A stretch of 36,791 nucleotides of DNA, from positions 1 to 36,791 of the forward strand of contig JAAZMM010000040.1 of NCBI GenBank assembly GCA_012798805.1. The letters are read 5' to 3'. The stretch is from Bacteroidales bacterium. GTDB taxonomy: Bacteria; Bacteroidota; Bacteroidia; Bacteroidales; UBA932. The translations under genes and the position numbers were made by a program. Below are positions 1 to 8,203 of the stretch, piece by piece. Positions within the stretch are counted from its first letter, which is position 1. Each line of letters opens with the position of its first letter. The notes below the pieces were generated by a model. It searched no databases. It saw nothing but the letters and a program-made list of their open reading frames with translations, and was not told where the DNA came from.

Positions 1-161
1 GCTGCGAAATAGTAATTCCCGACCCAATCATCATCGAATACAAAGAAGCCCTTATTTTCGCTCTTTTAGGAGCATTATATATGGCAGACCAACCAAGCTG
101 CCTCTCCTCCGTCACCGGAGCCTCCCGTGACAACATCGGCGGAATGCTATTTAAGGTATAG
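1..161 (+). CDS. anmK: anhydro-N-acetylmuramic acid kinase, 3' end only
   Basis: Only the last 52 codons are in the window, in the frame starting at base 3 and ending at the TAG at 159-161. The peptide contains IIEYKEALIFALLG followed by SVTGASRDNIGG, which matches the conserved C-terminal end of AnmK proteins of Bacteroidota. AnmK phosphorylates and opens 1,6-anhydro-MurNAc released during peptidoglycan turnover, producing MurNAc-6-phosphate in the cytoplasm. The gene starts outside the window. The call rests on a short tail, so it is good but not certain. Confidence 0.75.
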   Translation, partial: CEIVIPDPIIIEYKEALIFALLGALYMADQPSCLSSVTGASRDNIGGMLFKV

Positions 162-254
162 CTTTTTCATTTCAGACTCTAAGCTATGCAACGTTTTGCC
201 CGTTTTTTGCATCTTATATATAGTTACTTGGTTTATTAGCAACAATATAGCACT

Positions 255-716
255 ATGAAGGCGAGAATAATCATATTAGGTCTCATTTCCCTATTTCTAC
301 TTTGTGGGGCGGGTTGTGTGAAAGAATCATGCTGCAGGGGCAACGTGCCCTATGGTGAGTGCGATTGTCCGAAATTAAAAAAATCCGACTTCAATGTTAC
401 AAAAAAAGAAGCAGTGTTGTACATGGTTGCCTCAGAGGAGGAAGCGTGGAGACTGCAAGCCCAAATGCAAGATGGGAGTTATATAATAACTTACAATCAT
501 CAGACAGATGTAGCTCAGATATTTAGTACTGTCGATAACTTCGTAAATGTTTTCAGAATTTGCAACTTTCCTGATTTTGCAAAAAAATGGGCAGCACCTC
601 GTATAGGTCAAAAGGTCTATTTCGAAGGAGTTACGTATGATTATTGCGAACCGGTCTATGGCATACCTGAAATAGGCTATTCTAATTATATACTCACTAC
701 TCTTATCAAGAAATAG
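255..716 (+). CDS. small Cys-rich lipoprotein of unknown function
   Basis: A 153-residue product starts with a lipoprotein signal peptide: MKAR, then a hydrophobic stretch, then the lipobox LCGAGC, with the lipidated Cys at about residue 21. The mature N-terminus is rich in Cys (five more within about 17 residues), followed by a soluble domain without a motif I recognise. The product is probably anchored in the outer or inner membrane. There is no Shine-Dalgarno sequence and no clear promoter in the 93 bp upstream; a weak hairpin (767-785, arms TGCCC/GGGCA) and the shared terminator at 799-831 lie downstream. It stands alone between anmK and the end of the lysine operon, and nothing in the context gives it a function. 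Confidence 0.7.
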   Translation: MKARIIILGLISLFLLCGAGCVKESCCRGNVPYGECDCPKLKKSDFNVTKKEAVLYMVASEEEAWRLQAQMQDGSYIITYNHQTDVAQIFSTVDNFVNVFRICNFPDFAKKWAAPRIGQKVYFEGVTYDYCEPVYGIPEIGYSNYILTTLIKK

Positions 717-798
717 TCATGAGAACCAAGTCGGTTATATTTCTGATGATTGCTGTCCTATAAATATGCCCGCAGAGCTTGGGCACTTTAACATTGTT

Positions 799-831
799 AA
801 AAAAACAGAGCCTGGTGTTGCACCGGGCTCT
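799..831. terminator. Rho-independent terminator of the etfA-end operon
   Basis: The stem AGAGCCTGGTG / CACCGGGCTCT (807-831) has 11 pairs with one G-T wobble and a 3-nt TTG loop. Read on the minus strand it is followed directly by a run of seven T (799-805 on the plus strand are A). It therefore terminates the leftward lysine/butyrate operon 39 bp after the etfA stop. It may also stop rightward transcription from the lipoprotein gene, but the T run on that side is interrupted. Confidence 0.85.
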
Positions 832-869
832 ATTCTTCTAATATAATATACCTTAGAATCCGCTAAGGA

Positions 870-1877
870 TTATTTCGCCATCTCTTTTTTGAGGCGTTCG
901 GTGAGTAGCGGTACGACAGCATTTAGGTCGCAAACGATACCCAGATCCGCTACAGCAAAAATGGGGGCAAATTTGTCTTTGTTAATTGCAATTATGCATT
1001 CCGACTCCTCCATACCTGCAAGGTGCTGTATGGCACCCGAAATACCGAGAGCAAAATAGAGATCGGGGCGGACAGTTTTACCTGTCTGGCCTACCTGACG
1101 ATCGTGTGGCATGTGACCTGCATCAACCATTGAACGTGAGGATGAAACTTCTCCACCGACTACCTTAGCCAATTCGCGTAGCTTATCGAATCCTTCCACA
1201 CAGCCCACTCCCCTACCGCCGGAAACGAGGATTTTAGCTTCAGAGATATCCACGCTGGCCTTCTCCTCTTTCACGGTTTCAACGAGTTTAACTGCAAACC
1301 TGGATGCATCAAACTTAGGTGCAAAATTGATTATTTCACCCTTACGTGAAGCGTCAGGGGAACATTTCTGCATTACACCGGGACGAACCGTTGACATCTG
1401 GGGTCTGTGATTGGGACACATAATAGTGGCCATAAGGTTGCCTCCAAATGCCGGACGCGTCATCTGAAATTCCTTGGTATCTTCTGAAATTTCAAGTTTG
1501 GTACAGTCTGCAGTAAGACCGGTACCAAGGCGTGCAGCAATGCGGGGAGCCAGGTCACGACCTATGGTTGTGGCACCAAACAATATTATTGAGGGCTTAT
1601 ACTCCACAGCCACTTGATACATTGCCTGTGTATATTGTTCGGTTATATAATCCTTTAGATTGTCGTTATCAACAACAATCACCTTATCGGCTCCGTATTC
1701 TATAAGAGTCTTTGCGGAATCGGCAATACCTTTGCCAAGAAGCACGGCAAATACTTGCTCATCGAGATCGGCTGCAAGGTCACGGGCCTTGCCGATAAGT
1801 TCAAGAGCAACAGATTGTACTACTCCGTCTCTTTGCTCTGCAAAGACAAAAACATTTTTATATTGTGTATTATCCAT
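870..1877 (-). CDS. etfA: electron transfer flavoprotein, alpha subunit
   Basis: This 335-residue EtfA has the N-terminal Rossmann-like ETF domain (about 1-190) and the C-terminal FAD-binding domain with GGRGVGCVEGF, then SSSRSMVDAGHMPHDRQVGQTGK and GISGAIQH, the flavin-binding signature. With EtfB it carries electrons to and from the acyl-CoA dehydrogenase encoded two genes upstream. In anaerobic butyrate formers such Bcd-Etf complexes often bifurcate electrons from NADH to crotonyl-CoA and ferredoxin; that role is inferred here. It is the last gene of the operon, 20 bp after etfB, and is followed by a strong terminator. Confidence 0.95.
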   Translation of the reverse strand: MDNTQYKNVFVFAEQRDGVVQSVALELIGKARDLAADLDEQVFAVLLGKGIADSAKTLIEYGADKVIVVDNDNLKDYITEQYTQAMYQVAVEYKPSIILFGATTIGRDLAPRIAARLGTGLTADCTKLEISEDTKEFQMTRPAFGGNLMATIMCPNHRPQMSTVRPGVMQKCSPDASRKGEIINFAPKFDASRFAVKLVETVKEEKASVDISEAKILVSGGRGVGCVEGFDKLRELAKVVGGEVSSSRSMVDAGHMPHDRQVGQTGKTVRPDLYFALGISGAIQHLAGMEESECIIAINKDKFAPIFAVADLGIVCDLNAVVPLLTERLKKEMAK

Positions 1878-1897
1878 ATTCAGTCAAATTTAACGGG

Positions 1898-2677
1898 TTA
1901 GATGATATGTTTCTCCTTAAGTTTATTTATAATCAGCTCTACTGCCGCCTCGGCATCCACTTCATGTATGACACCGGGTTGCTTCAGCTCCTTCGCAAAT
2001 GATTTGACAACCTTTGTCGGAGAGCCTTTAAGACCGAGTCGGGACTCATCATAGTCAATCTTGTCAGCAGGCCAGATTTCAACTTCCTTGTCGTAAGCAT
2101 CCACGATACCGCCGACAGTCATATAACGTGATTTGAAAGCTGAAGCGAGAACCGTGAGAAGACCTTTGCCCTCGAACTGTAAGATCTGATATCCATCTTC
2201 AGTCTGTTTCTTTACAGTGAAAGATTTGCCATCATACTCAAGACCTGCAACATAGGAAACCTGAGGAAGGCCAAGGTGCTCCGCCATTTCAGGGCCTACC
2301 TGAGCGGTATCACCGTCAATAGCTTGACGACCTGTGATTATAAGATCCCATTCAAGAGTCCTGGCCGCACCGGCAAGAGCATAAGAAGTTGCAAGTGTAT
2401 CTGCACCTGCAAACTTACGGTCAGTAAGAAGAATGGCTCTGTCCGCTCCCATTGCAAAAGCTTCACGGAGCATAAGATCAGCCTGGGGAGGCCCCATTGT
2501 GATTACAGTTACCTCAGCGCCAAACTTGTCCTTAAGCTGTAAAGCCAACTCAAGACCCCCTTTGTCATCGGGATTCATAATAGAAGGAACGCCTTCACGC
2601 ATCAGGGTTTTTGTAACCGGATCAATCCTTATCTCTGTGGTATCCGGAACCTGTTTTATACATACCAATATCTTCAT
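1898..2677 (-). CDS. etfB: electron transfer flavoprotein, beta subunit
   Basis: EtfB of 259 residues begins MKILVCIKQVPDTTEI, the canonical N-terminus, and carries the ITGRQAIDGDTAQVGP nucleotide-binding region near residues 120-135. The ATG at 2677 is chosen over an in-frame TTG 18 bp upstream because a perfect AGGAGG lies 7 nt before it and the family alignment starts here. It works as a heterodimer with EtfA as electron partner of the acyl-CoA dehydrogenase upstream. Its start codon lies 14 bp after the stop of that dehydrogenase gene. Confidence 0.95.
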   Translation of the reverse strand: MKILVCIKQVPDTTEIRIDPVTKTLMREGVPSIMNPDDKGGLELALQLKDKFGAEVTVITMGPPQADLMLREAFAMGADRAILLTDRKFAGADTLATSYALAGAARTLEWDLIITGRQAIDGDTAQVGPEMAEHLGLPQVSYVAGLEYDGKSFTVKKQTEDGYQILQFEGKGLLTVLASAFKSRYMTVGGIVDAYDKEVEIWPADKIDYDESRLGLKGSPTKVVKSFAKELKQPGVIHEVDAEAAVELIINKLKEKHII

Positions 2678-2684
2678 ATCTATT

Positions 2685-2690
2685 CCTCCT
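2685..2690 (-). promoter_or_regulatory. strong Shine-Dalgarno of etfB
   Basis: On the minus strand AGGAGG lies 7 nt upstream of the etfB ATG at 2677. Most genes in this window have A/T-rich leaders without a purine-rich site, so this site stands out and it decides the etfB start. It falls just after the stop codon of the upstream dehydrogenase gene (2692-2694). Confidence 0.8.
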
Positions 2691-2691
2691 G

Positions 2692-3852
2692 TCAAATTTT
2701 ACCAAACAAATTGCCTGCGATTACCATACGCTGAACCTCGGATGTACCTTCGTAGATCTCGGTGATCTTCGCGTCACGCATCATCCTCTCAACGGGGTAC
2801 TCACGGGTATAACCATAACCGCCGTGGAATTGAACAGCTTTTGTAGTAACCTCCATAGCCACTTCGGAAGCATAGAGCTTCGCCATAGCGGAATCGGCAG
2901 AGTAATTGATCCTGTCATTTTTAATAGCCTCGTCCTTCTTAAAGGCAGCACTGCGAACCAGCAGACGGGCAGCCTCGATCTTTGTCTGCAAATCGGCCAT
3001 CTGGAACTGCGTGTTCTGGAATTTGGCGATAGCGCGACCAAACTGCTTTCTCTCTTTGGTGTATTTTACAGTCTCGTCCAAAGCACCCTGTGCAATGCCA
3101 AGGGCCTGTGCAGCAATACCGATACGGCCTCCGTCAAGGGTTTTCATTGCAATCCTGAAGCCTCTGCCCACCTGTCCCAAGAGATTTTCCTTGGGAATAC
3201 GGCAGTTGTCGAAGATAAGTTCTGCTGTAGAACTACCCCTGATGCCCATTTTGAGCTCTTGTTTGCCTACTGAAAATCCGGGAGTATCTGCCTCCACGAG
3301 AAATGCAGAGATGCCTCTATTGCCCTGCGACTTGTCGGTCATTGCAATAATCACGTACAGCCCTGCCTGGCCTGCATTTGTAATAAATATTTTGTTACCG
3401 TTGAGTACCCATTCGTCCCCATCGAGAACAGCTGTAGTCTGCTGAGCCGAAGAGTCAGTACCGGCATTGGGCTCTGTAAGTCCAAATGCGCCTATCCACT
3501 CACCTGAGGCGAGTTTGGGCAGATACTTTTTCTTTTGTTCCTCTGTGCCGAATTCCAAAATGGGAACCATGCAGAGAGAAGTGTGCGCGGAAACCACAAC
3601 CCCGGTTGTGGCGCAGTAACGTGACAACTCTTCCACAGCTATGGAATACATTATATTGTCACCTCCCGCACCGCCATATTCTTTGGGTACCGGAATACCG
3701 AAAATGCCAAGTTTAGCCATTTTCTTTACAGTCTCTTCAGGAAAACGCTCCTGCTCATCGATCTCCGCTGCCAGAGGCTTGACCTCTTTTTCAGCGAACT
3801 CGTGAATCATCTGTCTGAAGAGTTCTTGAGTCTTTGTCAGATTGAAATTCAT
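2692..3852 (-). CDS. acyl-CoA dehydrogenase, probably butyryl-CoA dehydrogenase
   Basis: The 386-residue length is typical of short-chain acyl-CoA dehydrogenases. Visible motifs are FGLTEPNAGTDSS (flavin/substrate binding, about 125-140), ITNAG, the KERKQFGR segment and the C-terminal HGGYGYTREYPVERMMRDAKITEIYEGTSE, where the Glu of YEGTSE (about residue 369) is the expected catalytic base. In this operon it should reduce crotonyl-CoA from Kal to butyryl-CoA, using EtfAB encoded directly downstream. Chain-length preference cannot be read from sequence, so the butyryl-CoA assignment is from context. Confidence 0.92.
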   Translation of the reverse strand: MNFNLTKTQELFRQMIHEFAEKEVKPLAAEIDEQERFPEETVKKMAKLGIFGIPVPKEYGGAGGDNIMYSIAVEELSRYCATTGVVVSAHTSLCMVPILEFGTEEQKKKYLPKLASGEWIGAFGLTEPNAGTDSSAQQTTAVLDGDEWVLNGNKIFITNAGQAGLYVIIAMTDKSQGNRGISAFLVEADTPGFSVGKQELKMGIRGSSTAELIFDNCRIPKENLLGQVGRGFRIAMKTLDGGRIGIAAQALGIAQGALDETVKYTKERKQFGRAIAKFQNTQFQMADLQTKIEAARLLVRSAAFKKDEAIKNDRINYSADSAMAKLYASEVAMEVTTKAVQFHGGYGYTREYPVERMMRDAKITEIYEGTSEVQRMVIAGNLFGKI

Positions 3853-3872
3853 AATATATGTTATGTTATTTA

Positions 3873-5081
3873 CTATTTACAGTTACGTAAAATAATTGCT
3901 GTTCCCATACCGCCACCGATACAGAGTGATGCAAGGCCAAGTTTCTTGCCGCTTGTCATCATTTCGTGAATGAGGGTCACGATAATACGGTTACCGGATG
4001 CTCCGATAGGGTGACCGAGAGCTATGGCACCGCCGTTGATGTTGGTGCGCTCATTTATCCACTCTCTGGTAACACCGTGCTCCTTGATAAGCTCACGAAT
4101 AACACCGAGAGACTGAGCTGCAAATGCCTCGTTAAGCTCGATAAGCTCCATATCCTGAAGTTTCTTACCGGCTTTCTTGAGTACGCTGCGGATAGCGGGA
4201 ACAGGACCAAGACCCATTACGGAAGGATCCACACCACCCTGACCTGTTGCAACTATTTCTACCATAGGGGTAAGGCCGAGTTCTTTCATTTTATCCTCAG
4301 ACATGAGCATAACGAATGAAGCACCGTCATTGATACCTGAAGCATTTCCGGCTGTTACCGTACCATCCTTCTTAAATGCGGGTCTGAGTCTCGCCATTTT
4401 CTCCGGAGTTGAGGTCCTGTTGGGATATTCATCATCTTTGAAAATAATAGTCTCTTTTCTGGTTACAACTTCAACAGGAACAATTTCCTTTGCAAATACG
4501 CCGGCATCAACAGCCTTGATGGCTTTCTGCTGTGAAGCAAAACCAAATTCATCCTGCTCTTCACGCGTAATGCCATATTTTTCAGCTATGTTTTCAGCAG
4601 TGATACCCATATGGTATTTGTTGAAAGCATCTGTAAGACCATCACAAACCATATGGTCAACAGCCTGAAGGTCGCCCATCTTAGCTCCTGCGCGAAGATT
4701 TGCACCAAGGATAAAGCCTGCATTGGACATAACCTCGGTACCTCCTGCGATAACAATATCTGCATCTCCGACAAGAATATCATTGTATCCATTCATAACT
4801 GCCTTCATGCCGCTACCGCATACCATATTGATACCATACGCCGGAACTTCAGCAGGGATGCCTGCCTTGATCGATGCCTGACGGATAACACCCTGGAACT
4901 GTCCTCCTGAAAGCACGTTACCACCGATTACCTCATCAATCTCTTCAGGTTTGACGCCGGTCTCTTCGAGTAAACTTTTAATAACGATTGCACCCAGATC
5001 ACCAGGTGTAAAATTAGCTACTGAGCCTAAAAATTTACCTATTGCAGTCCTTTTGGCTGCTACGATATATACTTTTTTCAT
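3873..5081 (-). CDS. atoB: acetyl-CoA acetyltransferase (thiolase)
   Basis: This 402-residue thiolase has the nucleophilic Cys in NMVCGSGMKA (residue 88), the His in GGAIALGHPIGASG (about 357) and the second catalytic Cys in SLCIGGGMG (about 388). In this pathway it cleaves the acetoacetyl-CoA formed by the CoA-transferase into two acetyl-CoA, one of which is recycled by Kce. It lies between atoA and the dehydrogenase gene in the same orientation with about 20-bp gaps. The direction of the reaction is inferred from the pathway. Confidence 0.93.
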   Translation of the reverse strand: MKKVYIVAAKRTAIGKFLGSVANFTPGDLGAIVIKSLLEETGVKPEEIDEVIGGNVLSGGQFQGVIRQASIKAGIPAEVPAYGINMVCGSGMKAVMNGYNDILVGDADIVIAGGTEVMSNAGFILGANLRAGAKMGDLQAVDHMVCDGLTDAFNKYHMGITAENIAEKYGITREEQDEFGFASQQKAIKAVDAGVFAKEIVPVEVVTRKETIIFKDDEYPNRTSTPEKMARLRPAFKKDGTVTAGNASGINDGASFVMLMSEDKMKELGLTPMVEIVATGQGGVDPSVMGLGPVPAIRSVLKKAGKKLQDMELIELNEAFAAQSLGVIRELIKEHGVTREWINERTNINGGAIALGHPIGASGNRIIVTLIHEMMTSGKKLGLASLCIGGGMGTAIILRNCK

Positions 5082-5100
5082 TTCTATATAAATTTAAAGT

Positions 5101-5760
5101 TTAACACATTGGTTTCAGATCATCAGCTATAATAAGCTTAGCCTCTGTGGCTTCCTGTACCTGTTCTACTGTAAACAGGGGGTTGATCTCTGTAAGAAGA
5201 AGGCCTTTTGGGGTTACTTTCATTACCCCCATTTCGGTAATAATCATATTTACCTGACCGGCAGCGGTCAGTGGTAGTGTACACTCCTTCATAATCTTAT
5301 GATTACCTCTGGCAGTATGTTCCATTGTAACAATCACATGATTGGCACCCACAATAAGGTCCATCGCACCGCCCATACCGGGAGTCTTCTTGCCCGGAAT
5401 CATCCAGTTGGCAAGGTTGCCCTTCTCGTCCACCTGCATTGCACCAAGGAAAGTCGCATTTACATGACCTCCCCGGATAACAAGAAACGAATCAGCCGAG
5501 GAGCAGGCATAAGCACCGGGATTGTAGGTGATATAGCCACCACCGGCGTTGATATAATCCTTGTCCTCTTGTCCCTCTTCGGGAGCAGGGCCCATACCTA
5601 CAAGACCATTCTCGGACTGAAGCGTCACATTGACGCCTTCCGGGAGAAAAGTGGGAATTGCGGTCGGAATACCAATACCCAAATTTACAACGTCACCATC
5701 TTTAAGTTCGAGAGCTGCTCTTTTGGCAATAATCTCTCTCATTTGCTTTCTGTCCATCAT
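5101..5760 (-). CDS. atoA: butyryl-CoA:acetoacetate CoA-transferase, beta subunit
   Basis: A family I CoA-transferase beta subunit of 219 residues. LGIGIPTAIP is followed by LQSENGLVGMG, whose Glu (residue 50) is the expected catalytic glutamate that forms the acyl-CoA thioester intermediate. Its partner alpha subunit (atoD) is not adjacent but is the first gene of the operon, about 8.3 kb upstream. In lysine fermentation the enzyme moves CoA from butyryl-CoA to acetoacetate, releasing butyrate. Two ATG codons occur in tandem at the start; the first is used here. Confidence 0.92.
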   Translation of the reverse strand: MMDRKQMREIIAKRAALELKDGDVVNLGIGIPTAIPTFLPEGVNVTLQSENGLVGMGPAPEEGQEDKDYINAGGGYITYNPGAYACSSADSFLVIRGGHVNATFLGAMQVDEKGNLANWMIPGKKTPGMGGAMDLIVGANHVIVTMEHTARGNHKIMKECTLPLTAAGQVNMIITEMGVMKVTPKGLLLTEINPLFTVEQVQEATEAKLIIADDLKPMC

Positions 5761-5789
5761 ATCTGAATATAGTTTATTTAATTAATTAT

Positions 5790-6581
5790 TTATTTTACTG
5801 ACATTCTTTTAACAAATTCCTGTACAATGAATGAGGCAACATCATCTGCATAAGTGTTCATACCGAATCCGGCATCATATCCCAGTTCTTTAGCAAGTTC
5901 ATGGGAAATACGGGGACCGCCGCATACAAGTATCATCTTGTCACGCAGGCCCTCCGCCTCCATCAGCTCTACAAGCTCGGTCATATTCTTAATGTGAATA
6001 TCTTTCTGGGTAACAGTCTGCGAGACCAGTAGTGCGTCTGCGTTGAGTTCAATTGCCTTTGCCAGGAAATCCTCGTTGGGAACCTGGCTGCCTAGATTAT
6101 AGGCTTCCAGCATTTCGTAACGCTCAAGACCAAAATGTCCGGCATAACCCTTCATATTCATTATTGCATCAATACCCACAGTATGAGCATCAGTACCTGT
6201 AGATGCACCCACAACCACCAGCTTACGCCCAATATTCTCACGAATATAGTCATCAGTCTGGTTCATATCCATCACATTTGACTCCACTTTTGGAACATAG
6301 ATGGATGAGAAATCAACTGTATGGATTGTACTACCATAGCAATTGAAGAATGTATATCCCGGAGTAAGTTCCCGGTAATATACCACTAGAGGGTTCTCAA
6401 ACCCCATACTCTTTAGAAGCTGTTTTGCTGCCTCCGTAGCCTCAGCGCTGGCCGGAACGGGAAGGGTAAAACTAAGTTGTACCTTACCGTCGTTCATCGT
6501 ATCACCGTAGGGCTTTACTTTTGTCAAATCAAGGGTCTTATCGAACTCCTTGGCAGACATTGAATATAATCCACCGCTCAT
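5790..6581 (-). CDS. kamE: lysine 5,6-aminomutase, beta subunit (B12-binding)
   Basis: The 263-residue product has an N-terminal dimerisation part and a C-terminal Rossmann-like cobalamin domain. GTDAHTVGID contains the DxHxxG motif with His133 as the expected lower axial cobalt ligand, and NMKGYAG places Lys144 where the family has the PLP-binding lysine; both positions match the numbering known for the Clostridium sticklandii enzyme. With KamD it converts beta-lysine to 3,5-diaminohexanoate through adenosylcobalamin radicals. A purine-rich AAAGGAG lies about 10 nt before the ATG, inside the kamD 3' end; one base separates the genes. Confidence 0.97.
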   Translation of the reverse strand: MSGGLYSMSAKEFDKTLDLTKVKPYGDTMNDGKVQLSFTLPVPASAEATEAAKQLLKSMGFENPLVVYYRELTPGYTFFNCYGSTIHTVDFSSIYVPKVESNVMDMNQTDDYIRENIGRKLVVVGASTGTDAHTVGIDAIMNMKGYAGHFGLERYEMLEAYNLGSQVPNEDFLAKAIELNADALLVSQTVTQKDIHIKNMTELVELMEAEGLRDKMILVCGGPRISHELAKELGYDAGFGMNTYADDVASFIVQEFVKRMSVK

Positions 6582-6582
6582 A

Positions 6583-8136
6583 CTATTTTACTCCTTTCAT
6601 TAATTTTACAAATGGATTCATATAATTCTCGCCCTTCCGGACTACTCCGTCAAGGCCTTTACCACCATTCTTAGGGCGTTTCACATCACCGAAAATACCC
6701 TTTTCGAGAGCATTGAAAAGTCCCTCGGCTACAATTTTTTCCAACAATTCCACTGCATTATTAAGTACTTTAGCAGCTCTATTGCGGATAATACCCCCCT
6801 CCTTAAACTCAACTTCATCGCCTATATCCTTCATATTGTTGAAGATATATTTGGCATTCTCAATGGCGAGATAGCGATCGCTCATAAATGGGGTGTGAAC
6901 AGCCTCAGTCGGCATACCAAGTAGCTGGATTCCCTGATTGGTCCAGATACCGATCATATTGAAAAGAGCATCCTGAATATGTCCCTTAAAGATGTTTCCG
7001 GTCATAAACTTGGTAGGAGGCATATATTTCAAAGGTGCCTTCGGGAAAATCTCACGGGTCATCTGAGCTTGTGCCAGTTCATAAAGGAAGCCATTTTCCA
7101 GCTCCGGATCCATCTCAAAAGCATGCCCCAAGCCCATTTGCTCTTCCGGAATACCGGCAAGAAGTGCAAGCTGCTCATTTATTAGATCGGAGACAAGTAC
7201 CGTGTGGGCAGCCTCGACTGCATCTGAAGTGGTAAGATAGTTATCCTCACCGGTATTTATGATAACACCTGCAAATCCGTTGATTACACGTGAGAAGAAT
7301 TGATCCACAAAAGTCCTCTGCATATTGATGTCCCTGAAGAGAATTCCATAAAGAGCATCATTGAGCATAACGTCGAGGCCTTCAAAAGCCCCCATGATGG
7401 CGATTTCAGGCATACAGAGTCCTGAACAGTAGTTGCAGAGGCGGATATAACGTCCCAGCTCCTCTCCCACCTTGTCAAGAGCTTCGCGCATAATGCGGAA
7501 ATTCTCCTGTGTGGCAAATGTACCTCCAAAACCTTCAGTCGTGGCTCCATAAGGCACATAATCGAGGAGTGATTGTCCGGTAGTGCGGATAACGGCTATA
7601 ATATCGGCACCCTGACGCGCCGCTGCTTCTGCCTGTACCACGTCTTCATAGATATTACCGGTGGCTACAATCACATATATATATGGTTTAGGGCCCTCGC
7701 CGATGGTATGAAGGTAGTGTTCACGGCGCTCGCGTCTTGCACGGATACGGTCAACCGAAGCATTCATGATCGGCTGAAGAACCTCATCAATTTTCTTTTT
7801 ATCAACTACTTCTATTCTAACTAAGTCAATGGTACCGCCGGCAACGGCTTCTGCAATCTGTTGAGGCGAAAGTCCGGTCTGAACCATAGAGTTACCTATG
7901 TAAAACAGTGCACCTTGACTCAAAACACCTTTGACCTTAAGTTCATCTACAACGACATTGGGGAGCGGTACCTGATTCTCATCAACACCATCAATACCCA
8001 AAAGTCGGCATAGAGTCCTTTCCACGGCCACTGTCGTGTAGGACTCTGCGAAAGCCTGCACATCATCGGCGATATTCTTCGCTAAAGAACGCGCATAGTC
8101 AACTTTCTTGAAATCCAATCCTAATTTGCTTTGCAT
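6583..8136 (-). CDS. kamD: lysine 5,6-aminomutase, alpha subunit
   Basis: This 517-residue protein matches KamD in length and in recognisable stretches such as SKLGLDFKKVDYARSLAKNIA at the N-terminus, VIRTTGQSLLDYVPYGATTEGFGGTFATQENF in the centre of the TIM-barrel and the C-terminal FGDVKRPKNGGKGLDGVV segment. The alpha subunit provides the PLP/substrate barrel and pairs with KamE. The reaction moves the terminal amino group of beta-lysine to carbon 5. There is no Shine-Dalgarno sequence; instead the ATG is preceded, 4 nt upstream, by a heptamer tandem repeat (8141-8197). Confidence 0.96.
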   Translation of the reverse strand: MQSKLGLDFKKVDYARSLAKNIADDVQAFAESYTTVAVERTLCRLLGIDGVDENQVPLPNVVVDELKVKGVLSQGALFYIGNSMVQTGLSPQQIAEAVAGGTIDLVRIEVVDKKKIDEVLQPIMNASVDRIRARRERREHYLHTIGEGPKPYIYVIVATGNIYEDVVQAEAAARQGADIIAVIRTTGQSLLDYVPYGATTEGFGGTFATQENFRIMREALDKVGEELGRYIRLCNYCSGLCMPEIAIMGAFEGLDVMLNDALYGILFRDINMQRTFVDQFFSRVINGFAGVIINTGEDNYLTTSDAVEAAHTVLVSDLINEQLALLAGIPEEQMGLGHAFEMDPELENGFLYELAQAQMTREIFPKAPLKYMPPTKFMTGNIFKGHIQDALFNMIGIWTNQGIQLLGMPTEAVHTPFMSDRYLAIENAKYIFNNMKDIGDEVEFKEGGIIRNRAAKVLNNAVELLEKIVAEGLFNALEKGIFGDVKRPKNGGKGLDGVVRKGENYMNPFVKLMKGVK

Positions 8137-8140
8137 AATT

Positions 8141-8197
8141 AAATAGTGTGTAGTGTGTAGTGTGTAGTTAGTAAATAGTGTGTAGTATGTAGTTAGT
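8141..8197. repeat. heptanucleotide tandem repeat in the kamD leader
   Basis: Two blocks follow one another on the plus strand. Block 1 (8141-8172) is AAATAGT, three GTGTAGT units and TAGT. Block 2 (8173-8197) is AAATAGT, GTGTAGT, ATGTAGT and TAGT. On the coding (minus) strand the unit reads ACTACAC. The array fills almost the whole 67-bp gap between the kamC stop and the kamD ATG and ends 4 nt before the ATG, in the position of a ribosome-binding region. Slippage here would change leader length or structure. Confidence 0.9.
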
Positions 8198-8203
8198 GGT
8201 TTA

